A stretch of DNA of 64,000 nucleotides, taken from NCBI RefSeq assembly GCF_030690725.1, contig NZ_JAUYGD010000067.1, positions 90,715-154,714 of the forward strand, in the 5' to 3' direction. The DNA comes from Pseudomonas sp. GTDB taxonomy: Bacteria > Pseudomonadota > Gammaproteobacteria > Pseudomonadales > Pseudomonadaceae. Made by a program: the position numbers and the translations under genes. Below are positions 1 to 6,978 of the stretch, one piece after another. Every line of letters starts with the position of its first letter. Position 1 is the stretch's first letter. The notes below the pieces were generated by a model, which worked only from the letters and a program-made list of their open reading frames with translations, searched no databases and was not told the DNA's origin.

Positions 1-90
1 ATCCACGCCAATCACTTGATGACCGCGCGCTGACAAACAGCCTGCACAAACTGCCCCGACATAACCTAAACCGAAGATGCTAATTCGCAT
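1..90 (-). CDS. algD: GDP-mannose 6-dehydrogenase, N-terminal fragment
   Basis: The first 30 codons of a gene that runs off the left edge. The peptide starts [20 protein letters not shown], the Rossmann GxGxxG dinucleotide-binding start of the UDP-glucose/GDP-mannose dehydrogenase family, and it agrees closely with the AlgD N-terminus as I remember it. AlgD oxidises GDP-mannose to GDP-mannuronate, the committed step of alginate synthesis in the cytoplasm. The ATG at 90 has a GAGGTGAA ribosome site just upstream. A long non-coding stretch in front, as in known algD genes, supports the call over a plain UDP-glucose dehydrogenase. Only the N-terminus is visible, so the substrate is inferred. Confidence 0.85.
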   Translation of the reverse strand, partial: MRISIFGLGYVGAVCAGCLSARGHQVIGVD

Positions 91-295
91 CGCATTCACC
101 TCGTCCATTTATTGCGTAATTAATTAGTGGCGATTAGCCACGGTTATTCGTTAGTTCGGCAGGCAAAGCTGCGTGAACTAATGCAGGCATAAAAGTTGGT
201 TGGTAGCGTGGCGCTACCGGAGCCGGGCTTTGTATGTAGCACGCCCGTTCTGTATGTCTGGCCAGTGGCGCGATAGGCTCTGGCCTGTGGCTTTC

Positions 296-322
296 AGTGA
301 GTCATCGAATTCTTGATAGTTC
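296..322 (-). promoter_or_regulatory. Candidate AlgU (sigma-22) promoter of algD
   Basis: On the minus strand GAACTA (322-317) is followed after 16 bases by TCACT (300-296). This resembles the extracytoplasmic sigma pattern GAACTT-N16/17-TCTGA, with one mismatch in the -35 element. Transcription would start near 289 and give a leader of about 200 bases. A second weaker candidate is CAACTT at 415-410. Assignment is tentative. Confidence 0.35.
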
Positions 323-420
323 CACCTTGTATTTGTCCGTAACTTTCTTTGGGCTGAGTTTCTGCGCCGGATATAGATCCGGTATTAATCGCAGATATAG
401 TCACGCGGAAAGTTGCATGA

Positions 421-458
421 AGAAAAACATCGTGTCGCTATGAGTCCGATGTTTTTCT
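421..458. terminator. 12-bp perfect inverted repeat, possible yaaA terminator
   Basis: Arms 421-432 and 447-458 are perfectly complementary around a 14-base loop. The AT-rich ends give a run of five T in the 3' arm on either strand, so it could end transcription arriving from yaaA and insulate algD. It lies about 230 bases past yaaA, and the large loop is atypical, so it may instead be a protein-binding site. Confidence 0.35.
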
Positions 459-468
459 GATGGTTCCT

Positions 469-478
469 ACCGTCCGTC
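469..478 (+). promoter_or_regulatory. Candidate AlgR box
   Basis: ACCGTCCGTC differs at one position from the AlgR consensus ACCGTTCGTC known from the P. aeruginosa algD promoter. It lies about 380 bases upstream of the algD start, comparable to the far-upstream AlgR sites there. One 10-mer is weak evidence on its own. Confidence 0.4.
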
Positions 479-691
479 ATCTTTTGCAATGAAATGAGAA
501 CTGCTTGGTAGTTGCACTTTGATGGCACTTTTCAACTGTCTGGCGGAGTAATTCGCGCGGTGTATATGGGCGCTGGAAAGTTCAACAGTAAAGTTGAGCT
601 TTAATAAAGCTGACTGTTTGAATAGGTATTGAACGGCGCGGGAAATAGCGGGCAGCGGGCCGTTGGCGCGGCCCGCAGGGTAGGGCGGGGG

Positions 692-1471
692 TCAGTCCTG
701 GGGGTGGTCGCGAAGGAAAACCAGGGTGTCGGTTTTCGAGTTTTCCGCCGAGTAGCGGTAGCCCTCGTAGGTGAAATCCTTGAGGCCGGCCGGGTTGGTC
801 AGACGCTCCTTGATCACATAGCGCGCCATCAGACCGCGGGCTTTTTTCGCGTAGAAGCTGATGATCTTGTACTGGCCGTTCTTCAGGTCCTTGAATTCGG
901 TGTCGATGATCCGCGCATTCAACGCCTTGCGTTTCACCGCGCTGAAGTATTCGTTGGACGCCAGATTGAGCAGCACCTCGTCGCCCTGAGCGGCCAGCGC
1001 TTCATTCAGCCAGCCACTGATGCGTTCGCCCCAGAAGTCATAGAGGTTATTGCCACGCGGGTTGGCCAGCTTGGTGCCCATTTCCAGGCGATAGGGCTGC
1101 ATCAGATCGAGCGGGCGCAGTACGCCGTACAGGCCGGAAAGCATACGCAGGTGGGTTTGCGCGAAGTCGAAGTCGGCCTCGCTGAAATCCTCGGCATTAA
1201 GCCCGGTGTACACGTCGCCCTTGAATGCCAACAGCGCCTGCTTGGCGTTGGACGGATTAAACGGCCGCTCCCAGCTGCCGAAACGCGCGGCGTTAAGGCC
1301 GGCGAGTTTGTCCGAGAGGTGCATCAGCTCGGCGATCTGCGCCGGGGTGAAGTCGCGCAGCTGCTGGATCAGGTCCTGGGCGTGGTCGAGGTGTTCGGGC
1401 TGGGTAAAGCGCGGGGTCGCAGGCGGCGTCTCGTAATCGAGGGTCTTGGCCGGGGAAATCACCATCAACAT
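692..1471 (-). CDS. yaaA: Peroxide stress protein YaaA (DUF328/UPF0246)
   Basis: 259 residues, the usual length of the family. The start [14 protein letters not shown], the central FKGDVYTGL, the [19 protein letters not shown] block and the NLASNEYF segment are family hallmarks. YaaA is a cytoplasmic DNA-binding protein that lowers free iron and protects against peroxide damage; it is OxyR-controlled in E. coli. The start at 1471 has AGGAG eight bases upstream; the internal ATG two codons later is less well placed. It appears to be a single gene. Identification is strong; regulation here is not visible. Confidence 0.93.
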   Translation of the reverse strand: MLMVISPAKTLDYETPPATPRFTQPEHLDHAQDLIQQLRDFTPAQIAELMHLSDKLAGLNAARFGSWERPFNPSNAKQALLAFKGDVYTGLNAEDFSEADFDFAQTHLRMLSGLYGVLRPLDLMQPYRLEMGTKLANPRGNNLYDFWGERISGWLNEALAAQGDEVLLNLASNEYFSAVKRKALNARIIDTEFKDLKNGQYKIISFYAKKARGLMARYVIKERLTNPAGLKDFTYEGYRYSAENSKTDTLVFLRDHPQD

Positions 1472-1566
1472 AAGCTGTGCTCCTGAAAGTCTGCGGCGAT
1501 TTTAGGCCGAGCGGTGGTCGCGGCTCTAGCTATTATGCCGATGGATTGTTTTGTGACCTGCTGGGC

Positions 1567-1634
1567 GTAGGAGCGGGCCATGCCCGCGATGTAGTTTGCA
1601 CGCGGCCATTTTCGCGGCCATGGGCCGCTCCTAC
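1567..1634. repeat. REP pair (REPIN-like inverted unit)
   Basis: A Pseudomonas REP-type palindrome at 1567-1590 (starts GTAGGAGCGGGCC) is followed by a second in the opposite orientation at 1608-1634 (ends GGGCCGCTCCTAC). Each forms its own hairpin and the two pair with each other. Such pairs are mobilised by RAYT transposases elsewhere in the genome. It sits between the divergent yaaA and dmeF-like genes. Confidence 0.85.
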
Positions 1635-1715
1635 TGATCGTTCTGGCTAGGCGCTTGACCCAGGGGCCGCCACGGGGTTGTAGTCTGCCCAGGTCGAATC
1701 CTCCAAGGAGCTGCC

Positions 1716-2720
1716 ATGACCGCCTGCAATCACTCGCGCTGGGAACCGTCCCACGATTACCGTCCACTGGAAACCACTGCTGAGCGTCAGGCCTGGCGCG
1801 TTGCTGCGCTGACCGGGGCAACCATGCTGGTGGAGATTGTCGCCGGCTATGCGTTCAACTCCATGGCCTTGCTCGCCGATGGCTGGCACATGGCCTCGCA
1901 TATGCTCGCCATCGGCCTGACTGCGCTGGCCTACCTGCTGGCGCGGCGCTACGCCCACGACCCACGTTTTGCCTTTGGCACCTGGAAGGTCGAGGTGCTG
2001 GCGGGTTTTGCCAGCTCACTGATGTTGCTGGTCGTAGTGGCGATGCTAGCCTTCGAGTCCTTCTGGCGTTTGTTGCAGCCCCAGGTAATCGCATTCGAGA
2101 TGGCCCTGTGGGTGGCGGTGATCGGCTTGCTGGTCAACCTGGTCTCCGCCTGGTTACTGCGCGATAGCCATGATCACGGTCATGCTCACGGCCAGGGTCA
2201 TAGCCACGCCGGCGCACATGATCATGCCGATCACGATCACGATCACGATCACGATCACGCAGCGCCAGCGGGCAAGGACCTTAATCGCCATGCCGCCTTT
2301 ATCCATGTACTGGCAGATGCGCTGACCTCGGTGGCGGCCATCGTCGCCTTGCTTGGCGGCTTGCTGTTGGGCTGGGATTGGCTCGACCCGCTGATGGGGG
2401 TGATCGGTGCGGTAATTATCGCGGTATGGGCCAAGGGCCTGTTGATCGAGACCGGCAAGGTACTGCTCGATCGCGAGATGGACAGCCCGGTGGTCGAGCG
2501 CGTGCGCACTGCTTTGGCCCAGGAGGTGGACACCGAACTGGCCGACCTGCACCTCTGGCGTGTGGGCCGGGCGCAGTTCGCCTGCATCGTCAGCGTGGTG
2601 ACCCATGGCAATGGTTCGGCAGATCGCTATAAGGCACGGCTGGCGGGGATTGCGGAGTTGGTGCATGTGACCGTGGAGGTCAATCGCTGTGCCGATGAGC
2701 ACGGGGCGGAGCGGGGCTGA
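1716..2720 (+). CDS. dmeF: Cation diffusion facilitator, DmeF-like Co/Ni/Zn exporter
   Basis: A 334-residue inner-membrane metal/proton antiporter. Residues 28-148 hold four hydrophobic segments with the ADGWHM motif (Asp55, His58). A His/Asp-rich cytoplasmic loop spans about 150-182, followed by two more segments with His197-x3-Asp201, and a C-terminal cytoplasmic domain. The Asp/His pairs are the transport site of the family. The AFGTWKVEVLAGF stretch and the WHMASH context fit the DmeF branch, which exports cobalt and nickel, but specificity cannot be proven from sequence. AAGGAG lies five bases before the ATG. No metal-responsive regulator gene is adjacent. Residues 172-181 are encoded by five exact hexanucleotide repeats. 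Confidence 0.85.
   Translation: MTACNHSRWEPSHDYRPLETTAERQAWRVAALTGATMLVEIVAGYAFNSMALLADGWHMASHMLAIGLTALAYLLARRYAHDPRFAFGTWKVEVLAGFASSLMLLVVVAMLAFESFWRLLQPQVIAFEMALWVAVIGLLVNLVSAWLLRDSHDHGHAHGQGHSHAGAHDHADHDHDHDHDHAAPAGKDLNRHAAFIHVLADALTSVAAIVALLGGLLLGWDWLDPLMGVIGAVIIAVWAKGLLIETGKVLLDREMDSPVVERVRTALAQEVDTELADLHLWRVGRAQFACIVSVVTHGNGSADRYKARLAGIAELVHVTVEVNRCADEHGAERG
2229..2258 (+). repeat. Five tandem GATCAC units inside the metal-exporter gene
   Basis: Five perfect in-frame copies of the hexamer GATCAC encode alternating Asp-His in the His-rich loop. Gain or loss of units would keep the frame and change the number of metal ligands. Confidence 0.95.
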
Positions 2721-3021
2721 ATGGAAAAATCTGCGCAGCTCGAAAGCCGGTGCGACTTCCGACTTTAACGGCGCTTGCGTGGTGCGCCAAGCGCTATTTG
2801 TCGCTCCGATAAATAAACCTGAAAAACTCAAAAAATACGTTTTTCTGTCATCTTTTTTGGAGTATCTAAAAGGCAAGACCGCCGAACCCTGCAGACAGGT
2901 GGCGGCCATTGGCCCTCACCTTTTTGCAGCCTTCTCAGCCCCGGCACTGAGGAGTCGACGGCCCCTCCGCGGCGCAGACTCGCCCCTGCGTTGCTTGGCT
3001 ACTACAAGAAGGTGACCGAGT
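2721..3021. other. Intergenic region between dmeF and phoH-like genes
   Basis: About 300 bases with no credible gene. An AT-rich inverted repeat (GAAAAAC at 2821-2827, GTTTTTC at 2839-2845) followed by a T-rich run could be a weak terminator of the exporter gene. No clear promoter could be assigned; the region before the phoH start carries AAGGTG as ribosome site. Confidence 0.4.
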
Positions 3022-4413
3022 ATGGATGACCACGGACGCTCCAAGCCCACCGCCCCAACCCTGTACGCCCTCGATACCAATGTGCTGATCCACGACCCCA
3101 ACGCGTTGCTGAATTTTCAGGAGCACCACGTTGCCATCCCGATGACCGTACTGGAGGAGCTGGACAAGCTTAAAACCGGCAAACAGGGCGTGGCCGCCGA
3201 GTGCCGCCAGGCCATCCGTCTGATCGACAAGATTCTCGGTAGCGCCAACCCCGAAGAAGTGGAACACGGCGTCGCCATCCAGCGCGACAAGAGCGGCCCT
3301 TGCGGCTTTCTGTCGATTCTTATGAGCAAGAGCGCCACCCCGGTCACCTGGCTGCCGGAAGACCTCAACGACAACAAGATCATCAACCAGCTGGTCGAGC
3401 TGAAGTCCCGCCGCCCCGGTCTCAACGTGGTGCTGGTGACCAAAGACATCAACATGCGCCTCAAGGCGCGCGCCTGTGGCATCGACTCCGAGGATTACCA
3501 CACCGACCAACTGGTCGACGACGTGTCGCTGCTGTCGCAGGGTTACCACAACATGGACGGCTCCTTCTGGGATCGTGTGAATAAGGTGGAAACCCGCCAG
3601 GATCACGGCCGTACCTGGCATCGCGTGCAACTCACCGACAACCTGCCAGCGGTGCACGTCAACGAGTTCATCATCGACGAGCAGGGCTTTGTCGGCTGGA
3701 TCAAGGGCATCAAGCACGGCGAACTGCTGATTCTCGACATGCACCAGGAACCCTTGATGCATCAGGAAGCCTGGGGCCTGCGGCCACGGGATATCTACCA
3801 GTCACTGGCGCTGTTTGCCTTGCTCGATCCGGATATCCACCTGGTCAACCTGTCCGGCGCGGCCGGTTCCGGTAAAACCATCCTGGCCCTGGCGGCGGCC
3901 ATCGAACAGACCATGGTCAGCAAGCGCTACCGGCGCATCATCGCCACCCGCAGCGTGCAGGGGCTGGATCAGGAGATCGGTTTCCTGCCCGGCACCGAAG
4001 CCGAGAAGATGGAGCCCTGGCTTGGCGCGATCACCGACAACCTTGAAGCCCTGCATATGGACGACGAGAACACCCACGGCAGCGTCGACTACATCCTGCA
4101 AAAGGTCCCGTTGCAGTTCAAATCCCTCAACTACATCCGTGGCCGTAGCTTCCAGCAGAGCCTGATCCTGATCGACGAATGCCAGAACCTCACCCCGCAC
4201 CAGATGAAAACCATCATCACCCGTGCCGGCAGCGGTTCCAAGGTGGTGTGCCTGGGTAACCTGGCGCAGATCGATACCCCTTACTTGTCAGCGCCCAGCT
4301 CGGGCCTGACCTACCTGACGGAGCGCTTTAAAGACTTCGAGCACGGCGTGCACATCACCCTGCAGGGTGTGCCGCGCTCGATCCTCGCCGAGTACGCCGA
4401 AACCCATATGTAA
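3022..4413 (+). CDS. PIN-PhoH family ATPase/ribonuclease
   Basis: 463 residues combining an N-terminal PIN nuclease domain with a C-terminal PhoH ATPase. The PIN domain (about 12-160) shows the acidic residues in ALDTNVLIHDP (Asp18, Asp25) and the TKDINMRLKA segment (Asp142). The PhoH domain has a Walker A motif GAAGSGKT at 279-286 and a Walker B LILIDE at 381-386. Proteins of this architecture act as cytoplasmic RNA helicase/ribonucleases in some bacteria (PhoH2 type), but the physiological RNA target is unknown. It is transcribed alone and closes with a strong hairpin terminator. Confidence 0.9.
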   Translation: MDDHGRSKPTAPTLYALDTNVLIHDPNALLNFQEHHVAIPMTVLEELDKLKTGKQGVAAECRQAIRLIDKILGSANPEEVEHGVAIQRDKSGPCGFLSILMSKSATPVTWLPEDLNDNKIINQLVELKSRRPGLNVVLVTKDINMRLKARACGIDSEDYHTDQLVDDVSLLSQGYHNMDGSFWDRVNKVETRQDHGRTWHRVQLTDNLPAVHVNEFIIDEQGFVGWIKGIKHGELLILDMHQEPLMHQEAWGLRPRDIYQSLALFALLDPDIHLVNLSGAAGSGKTILALAAAIEQTMVSKRYRRIIATRSVQGLDQEIGFLPGTEAEKMEPWLGAITDNLEALHMDDENTHGSVDYILQKVPLQFKSLNYIRGRSFQQSLILIDECQNLTPHQMKTIITRAGSGSKVVCLGNLAQIDTPYLSAPSSGLTYLTERFKDFEHGVHITLQGVPRSILAEYAETHM

Positions 4414-4423
4414 AGGTGTGACT

Positions 4424-4454
4424 ACCCTGCAGCCTTGAGTGCTGCAGGGTGTTT
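4424..4454 (+). terminator. Rho-independent terminator of the PIN-PhoH gene
   Basis: A perfect 10-bp stem (4424-4433 with 4441-4450, ACCCTGCAGC and its complement) around a 7-base loop is followed by GTTT, eleven bases after the stop codon. Confidence 0.8.
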
Positions 4455-4458
4455 ACCT

Positions 4459-4479
4459 GTAGCCCGGATGCAATCCGGG
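4459..4479. repeat. Single palindromic repeat, same 21-mer as at 56521
   Basis: The 21 bases beginning GTAGCCCGGATGC are identical to the left arm of the inverted pair at 56521-56588. Each unit contains an internal short palindrome around ATGCAAT. Dispersed extragenic repeat; function unknown. Confidence 0.75.
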
Positions 4480-4492
4480 GATCACTACAAAC

Positions 4493-4561
4493 CGTAGGAT
4501 GGGTGATAACCCCGCAATCGCAGCGATGGGTTGTCACCTACGCGGCCCGCCCCATCCTACG
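4493..4561. repeat. Palindromic intergenic repeat with nested arms
   Basis: Outer arms CGTAGGATGGG (4493-4503) and CCCATCCTACG (4551-4561) are perfectly complementary. Inner segments with GGGTGATAACCC and GGGTTGTCACC pair imperfectly, so the whole could form a cruciform. A related GTAGGGTGGAT-type element occurs at 28587-28637. Confidence 0.7.
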
Positions 4562-4661
4562 TGCTGGTGCATAACCTCCCGTCTGAATCCCCTGGCATTC
4601 ACAGGTGCCGAAACCTGACCCCTGGGTTTACAATCGCCGGACACTTGCCTGGAGCCTGTCC

Positions 4662-5138
4662 GTGTTAACCCATCTCGATTCCCAAGGCCGCGCCAATATG
4701 GTCGACGTCAGCGACAAAGCTCAGACCGTCCGTGAAGCCGTGGCTGAAGCCTTGGTGCGCATGCGCCCAGAAACCCTGCAGATGATTGCCCAGGGCGATC
4801 ACCCCAAGGGCGATGTGTTCGCCGTGGCACGTATCGCCGGCATTCAGGCAGCGAAGAAAACCAGCGACCTGATTCCGCTGTGCCACCCGCTGATGCTCAC
4901 CAGCGTCAAGGTTGAGCTGACGCCTGAAGGGGCGGATGCCGTGCGCATCACCGCGCGCTGCAAGCTGACTGGGCAGACTGGCGTGGAGATGGAAGCCCTG
5001 ACCGCCGCCAGCGTCGCCGCGCTGACCATCTATGACATGTGCAAGGCGGTGGATCGCGGCATGGTGATTGAAAGTGTGCGTCTGCTGGAGAAAGTCGGCG
5101 GGAAAAGTGGGCACTTCAAGGCCGAGGACGAAGCATGA
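4662..5138 (+). CDS. moaC: Cyclic pyranopterin monophosphate synthase MoaC
   Basis: 158 residues, the normal MoaC size. Together with MoaA it converts GTP-derived 3',8-cyclo-GTP to cyclic pyranopterin monophosphate in molybdenum cofactor synthesis. Hallmarks are the [12 protein letters not shown] start region, [23 protein letters not shown] and [21 protein letters not shown] chose the GTG at 4662, with GGAG seven bases upstream, because the protein then begins [15 protein letters not shown] like known MoaC; longer upstream frames add non-homologous residues. The stop overlaps the moaD start by four bases, showing a moaCDE operon. MoaA and MoaB are not in the window. Confidence 0.95.
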   Translation: MLTHLDSQGRANMVDVSDKAQTVREAVAEALVRMRPETLQMIAQGDHPKGDVFAVARIAGIQAAKKTSDLIPLCHPLMLTSVKVELTPEGADAVRITARCKLTGQTGVEMEALTAASVAALTIYDMCKAVDRGMVIESVRLLEKVGGKSGHFKAEDEA

Positions 5139-5377
5139 TCCGCGTGCAGTATTTCGCCCGTTATCGCGAAGCCCTGGGTCTGGATGGCGAGCAGCTTAGC
5201 GGCGAGTTCGCCAGCCTTGATCAGTTGCGCCAGCACCTGCTGAGTCGCGGCGGCGTGTGGGATGTGCTGGCCGAGCAGAACCTGATGTGCGCGCGCAATC
5301 AGGAACTGTGCAGCCTGGATGAGCCGCTGGCAGCTGGCGACGAAGTGGCGTTTTTCCCCACTGTGACCGGCGGTTGA
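5135..5377 (+). CDS. moaD: Molybdopterin synthase sulfur carrier subunit MoaD
   Basis: An 80-residue ubiquitin-fold protein ending in the Gly-Gly tail (PTVTGG) that is adenylated by MoeB and thiocarboxylated to carry sulfur to MoaE. The start [15 protein letters not shown] and the FFPTVTGG end are typical. Its ATG overlaps the moaC stop (ATGA), so the two are translationally coupled. Acts in the cytoplasm as a heterotetramer with MoaE. Confidence 0.95.
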   Translation: MIRVQYFARYREALGLDGEQLSGEFASLDQLRQHLLSRGGVWDVLAEQNLMCARNQELCSLDEPLAAGDEVAFFPTVTGG

Positions 5378-5388
5378 GCATGTTGTCG

Positions 5389-5410
5389 TCGCGGCTAAAG
5401 CCCCTCCCAC
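5389..5410. repeat. Single REP unit between moaD and moaE
   Basis: TCGCGGCTAAAGCCCCTCCC is a degenerate Pseudomonas REP palindrome lying in the 46-base gap between two genes of one operon, where a hairpin in the transcript could affect moaE expression or stabilise the upstream message. Confidence 0.7.
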
Positions 5411-5423
5411 AGAGAGCATTTGC

Positions 5424-5882
5424 ATGAGCATCCGCGTCCAGTCGCAACCCTTCGATCCGGGCGTTGAGCTCAACGCCCTGCACGCCGCCAACCTGGGTAT
5501 TGGCGCGGTGGTCAGCTTTGTCGGCTATGTGCGCGACTTTAATGAAGGCCGCGAAGTTGGCGGCATGTTTCTCGAACACTTCCCCGGCATGACCGAAAAG
5601 GCCCTGGGCAAGATTGCCGAGGAAGCCGCCCAGCGCTGGCCGTTGCTGGGGATCGAGATCATCCACCGTATCGGCCGCCTGGAACCGGGCGAGCCGATTG
5701 TGTTTGTCGGCACCACCAGCGCCCACCGTCAGGCAGCCTTCGATGCCTGCAACTTCGTGATGGACTACCTGAAAACCCGCGCGCCGTTCTGGAAGAAGGA
5801 AGACACCGCCGAAGGCCCGCGCTGGGTTGAAGGGCGTTGCTCAGATCAGGCTGCGGCTGAGCGCTGGAAACAGCAACCTTAA
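5424..5882 (+). CDS. moaE: Molybdopterin synthase catalytic subunit MoaE
   Basis: 152 residues, normal for MoaE, which uses MoaD thiocarboxylate to convert cyclic pyranopterin monophosphate into molybdopterin. Diagnostic stretches are VVSFVGYVRDFNEG, FLEHFPGMTEKAL, IIHRIGRLEPGEPIVFVG, SAHRQAAFDAC and the KTRAPFWKKE segment, whose Lys residues belong to the active site. It is third in the moaCDE operon, separated from moaD by a REP-bearing gap. The start has GAGAG upstream. No oddities in the protein. Confidence 0.95.
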   Translation: MSIRVQSQPFDPGVELNALHAANLGIGAVVSFVGYVRDFNEGREVGGMFLEHFPGMTEKALGKIAEEAAQRWPLLGIEIIHRIGRLEPGEPIVFVGTTSAHRQAAFDACNFVMDYLKTRAPFWKKEDTAEGPRWVEGRCSDQAAAERWKQQP

Positions 5883-5942
5883 GCACGTTTTCTACATGTC
5901 GCCTGCGCTGATCGTTCAGTCGCAGCGATGACTGTTGCCCGG

Positions 5943-5971
5943 TTGACGGTTTGTACATATAAGTCCAGTAT
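5943..5971 (+). promoter_or_regulatory. Possible sigma-70 promoter before the binding-protein gene
   Basis: TTGACG (5943-5948) is followed after 17 bases by CAGTAT (5966-5971). The -35 match is good and the -10 match poor. It lies about 190 bases before the start codon of the gene at 6160. Confidence 0.3.
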
Positions 5972-6041
5972 GGAATTTAAAGTATAAATCGAGACTGGCA
6001 TATGACCCGTCCACGCGTGCTACCCAGCCATCGCTTTTCGC

Positions 6042-6057
6042 TCAGGTGTACACCTGA
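6042..6057. promoter_or_regulatory. 16-bp perfect palindrome, candidate operator
   Basis: TCAGGTGTACACCTGA is a perfect 16-bp palindrome about 100 bases before the amino-acid binding-protein gene. The core GGTGTACACC has the GT-N-TA-N-AC look of GntR-family (HutC-like) operators. No GntR gene lies nearby, so the regulator would be encoded elsewhere. Confidence 0.45.
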
Positions 6058-6159
6058 CGCGCCTTTCTTCTGTCTTGCAGCAACCGTCGTTGTCCGCTCT
6101 TCCTGCGCAGCAATGCCAGGTGGCGTGGGCCTGTCCATCCCTCAGCAGGAATCCACAGC

Positions 6160-6936
6160 ATGAAGAAAATCGTCCTGGCGGGCGGCATCGCCCTGAGTCT
6201 GATCGCCTCCAGTCTGTTCGCCGCAGACAAACCCTTGCGTCTGGGTATTGAGGCCGCCTATCCACCCTTTGCCTATAAAGAGGCCAGCGGGCAGATCGCC
6301 GGTTTTGACGTGGATATCGGCAATGCCCTGTGCGCCGAGATGAAGACCGAGTGCCAATGGGTCGAGCAGGAGTTCGATGGCCTGATTCCCTCGCTCAAGG
6401 TGAAGAAGGTCGACGCCATTCTGTCGTCCATGACCATCACTGATGAGCGGCGCAAGTCGGTGGATTTCACCGGCAAGTACTACTACAGCCCGGCGCGTCT
6501 GGTGATGAAGGCCGGTAGCGAGGTTGCCGCCGATTTCAGCAACCTCAAGGGCAAGCGCATCGGCGTGCAGCGTTCGAGCACCACCGACCGCTTCGCCAGC
6601 GAAGTGCTGGCCGCGCAAGGGGTTGAAGTGGTGCGTTACAGCTCGCAGAACGAAATCTACCTGGACATGATTTCCGCGCGTCTGGACGGCACCCTGGCCG
6701 ACGCCATTCCGGTGGATGAAGGCTTTCTGAAAACCGATAACGGCAAGGGCTTCGCCTTCGTCGGCCCGGCCTTTACCGACCCGAAATACTTCGGTGAAGG
6801 CGCCGGCATCGCCGTGCGCAAGGGCGATGCGCAACTGCTGGGCAAGCTCAACGACGCTATCCAGGCGATTCGCGCCAGCGGTGAGTACCAGAAGATTCAG
6901 GCCAAGTACTTCACCTTCGATATCTACGGCGACTGA
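6160..6936 (+). CDS. Periplasmic basic amino acid binding protein (ABC type, family 3)
   Basis: 258 residues with a cleavable signal peptide (MKKIVLAGGIALSLIASSLFA). The mature domain matches the ArgT/HisJ family: LRLGIEAAYPPFAYKE, GFDVDIGNALC, the FDGLIPSLKVKKVDAILSSM block and the ITDERRKSVDFT motif. The family binds Lys, Arg, ornithine or His in the periplasm for an ABC importer. No permease or ATPase gene is adjacent, so it either serves a transporter encoded elsewhere or signals to a receptor. CAGGA precedes the ATG. It ends in a strong bidirectional terminator. Ligand is inferred from family resemblance only. Confidence 0.85.
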   Translation: MKKIVLAGGIALSLIASSLFAADKPLRLGIEAAYPPFAYKEASGQIAGFDVDIGNALCAEMKTECQWVEQEFDGLIPSLKVKKVDAILSSMTITDERRKSVDFTGKYYYSPARLVMKAGSEVAADFSNLKGKRIGVQRSSTTDRFASEVLAAQGVEVVRYSSQNEIYLDMISARLDGTLADAIPVDEGFLKTDNGKGFAFVGPAFTDPKYFGEGAGIAVRKGDAQLLGKLNDAIQAIRASGEYQKIQAKYFTFDIYGD

Positions 6937-6950
6937 GCCGTCCGGCAATG

Positions 6951-6978
6951 AGAAAACCGCGCGCTGGCGCGGTTTTCT
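6951..6978. terminator. Bidirectional terminator between convergent genes
   Basis: Perfect 12-bp stem (6951-6962 with 6967-6978) with a 4-base loop and A/T-rich ends, working in both directions. The stop codon of the minus-strand cyclase gene (6979-6977) overlaps the stem. Confidence 0.85.

Larger units (their letters stand above)
91..691. other. Long non-coding region upstream of algD and downstream of yaaA
   Basis: About 600 bases without a credible gene. It is more AT-rich than its surroundings and holds candidate AlgU and AlgR sites, a 12-bp perfect inverted repeat (421-458) and an 8-bp GC hairpin next to the yaaA end (655-662 with 669-676). Known algD genes have unusually long regulatory regions, so most of this stretch is probably the algD control region. 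Confidence 0.6.
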
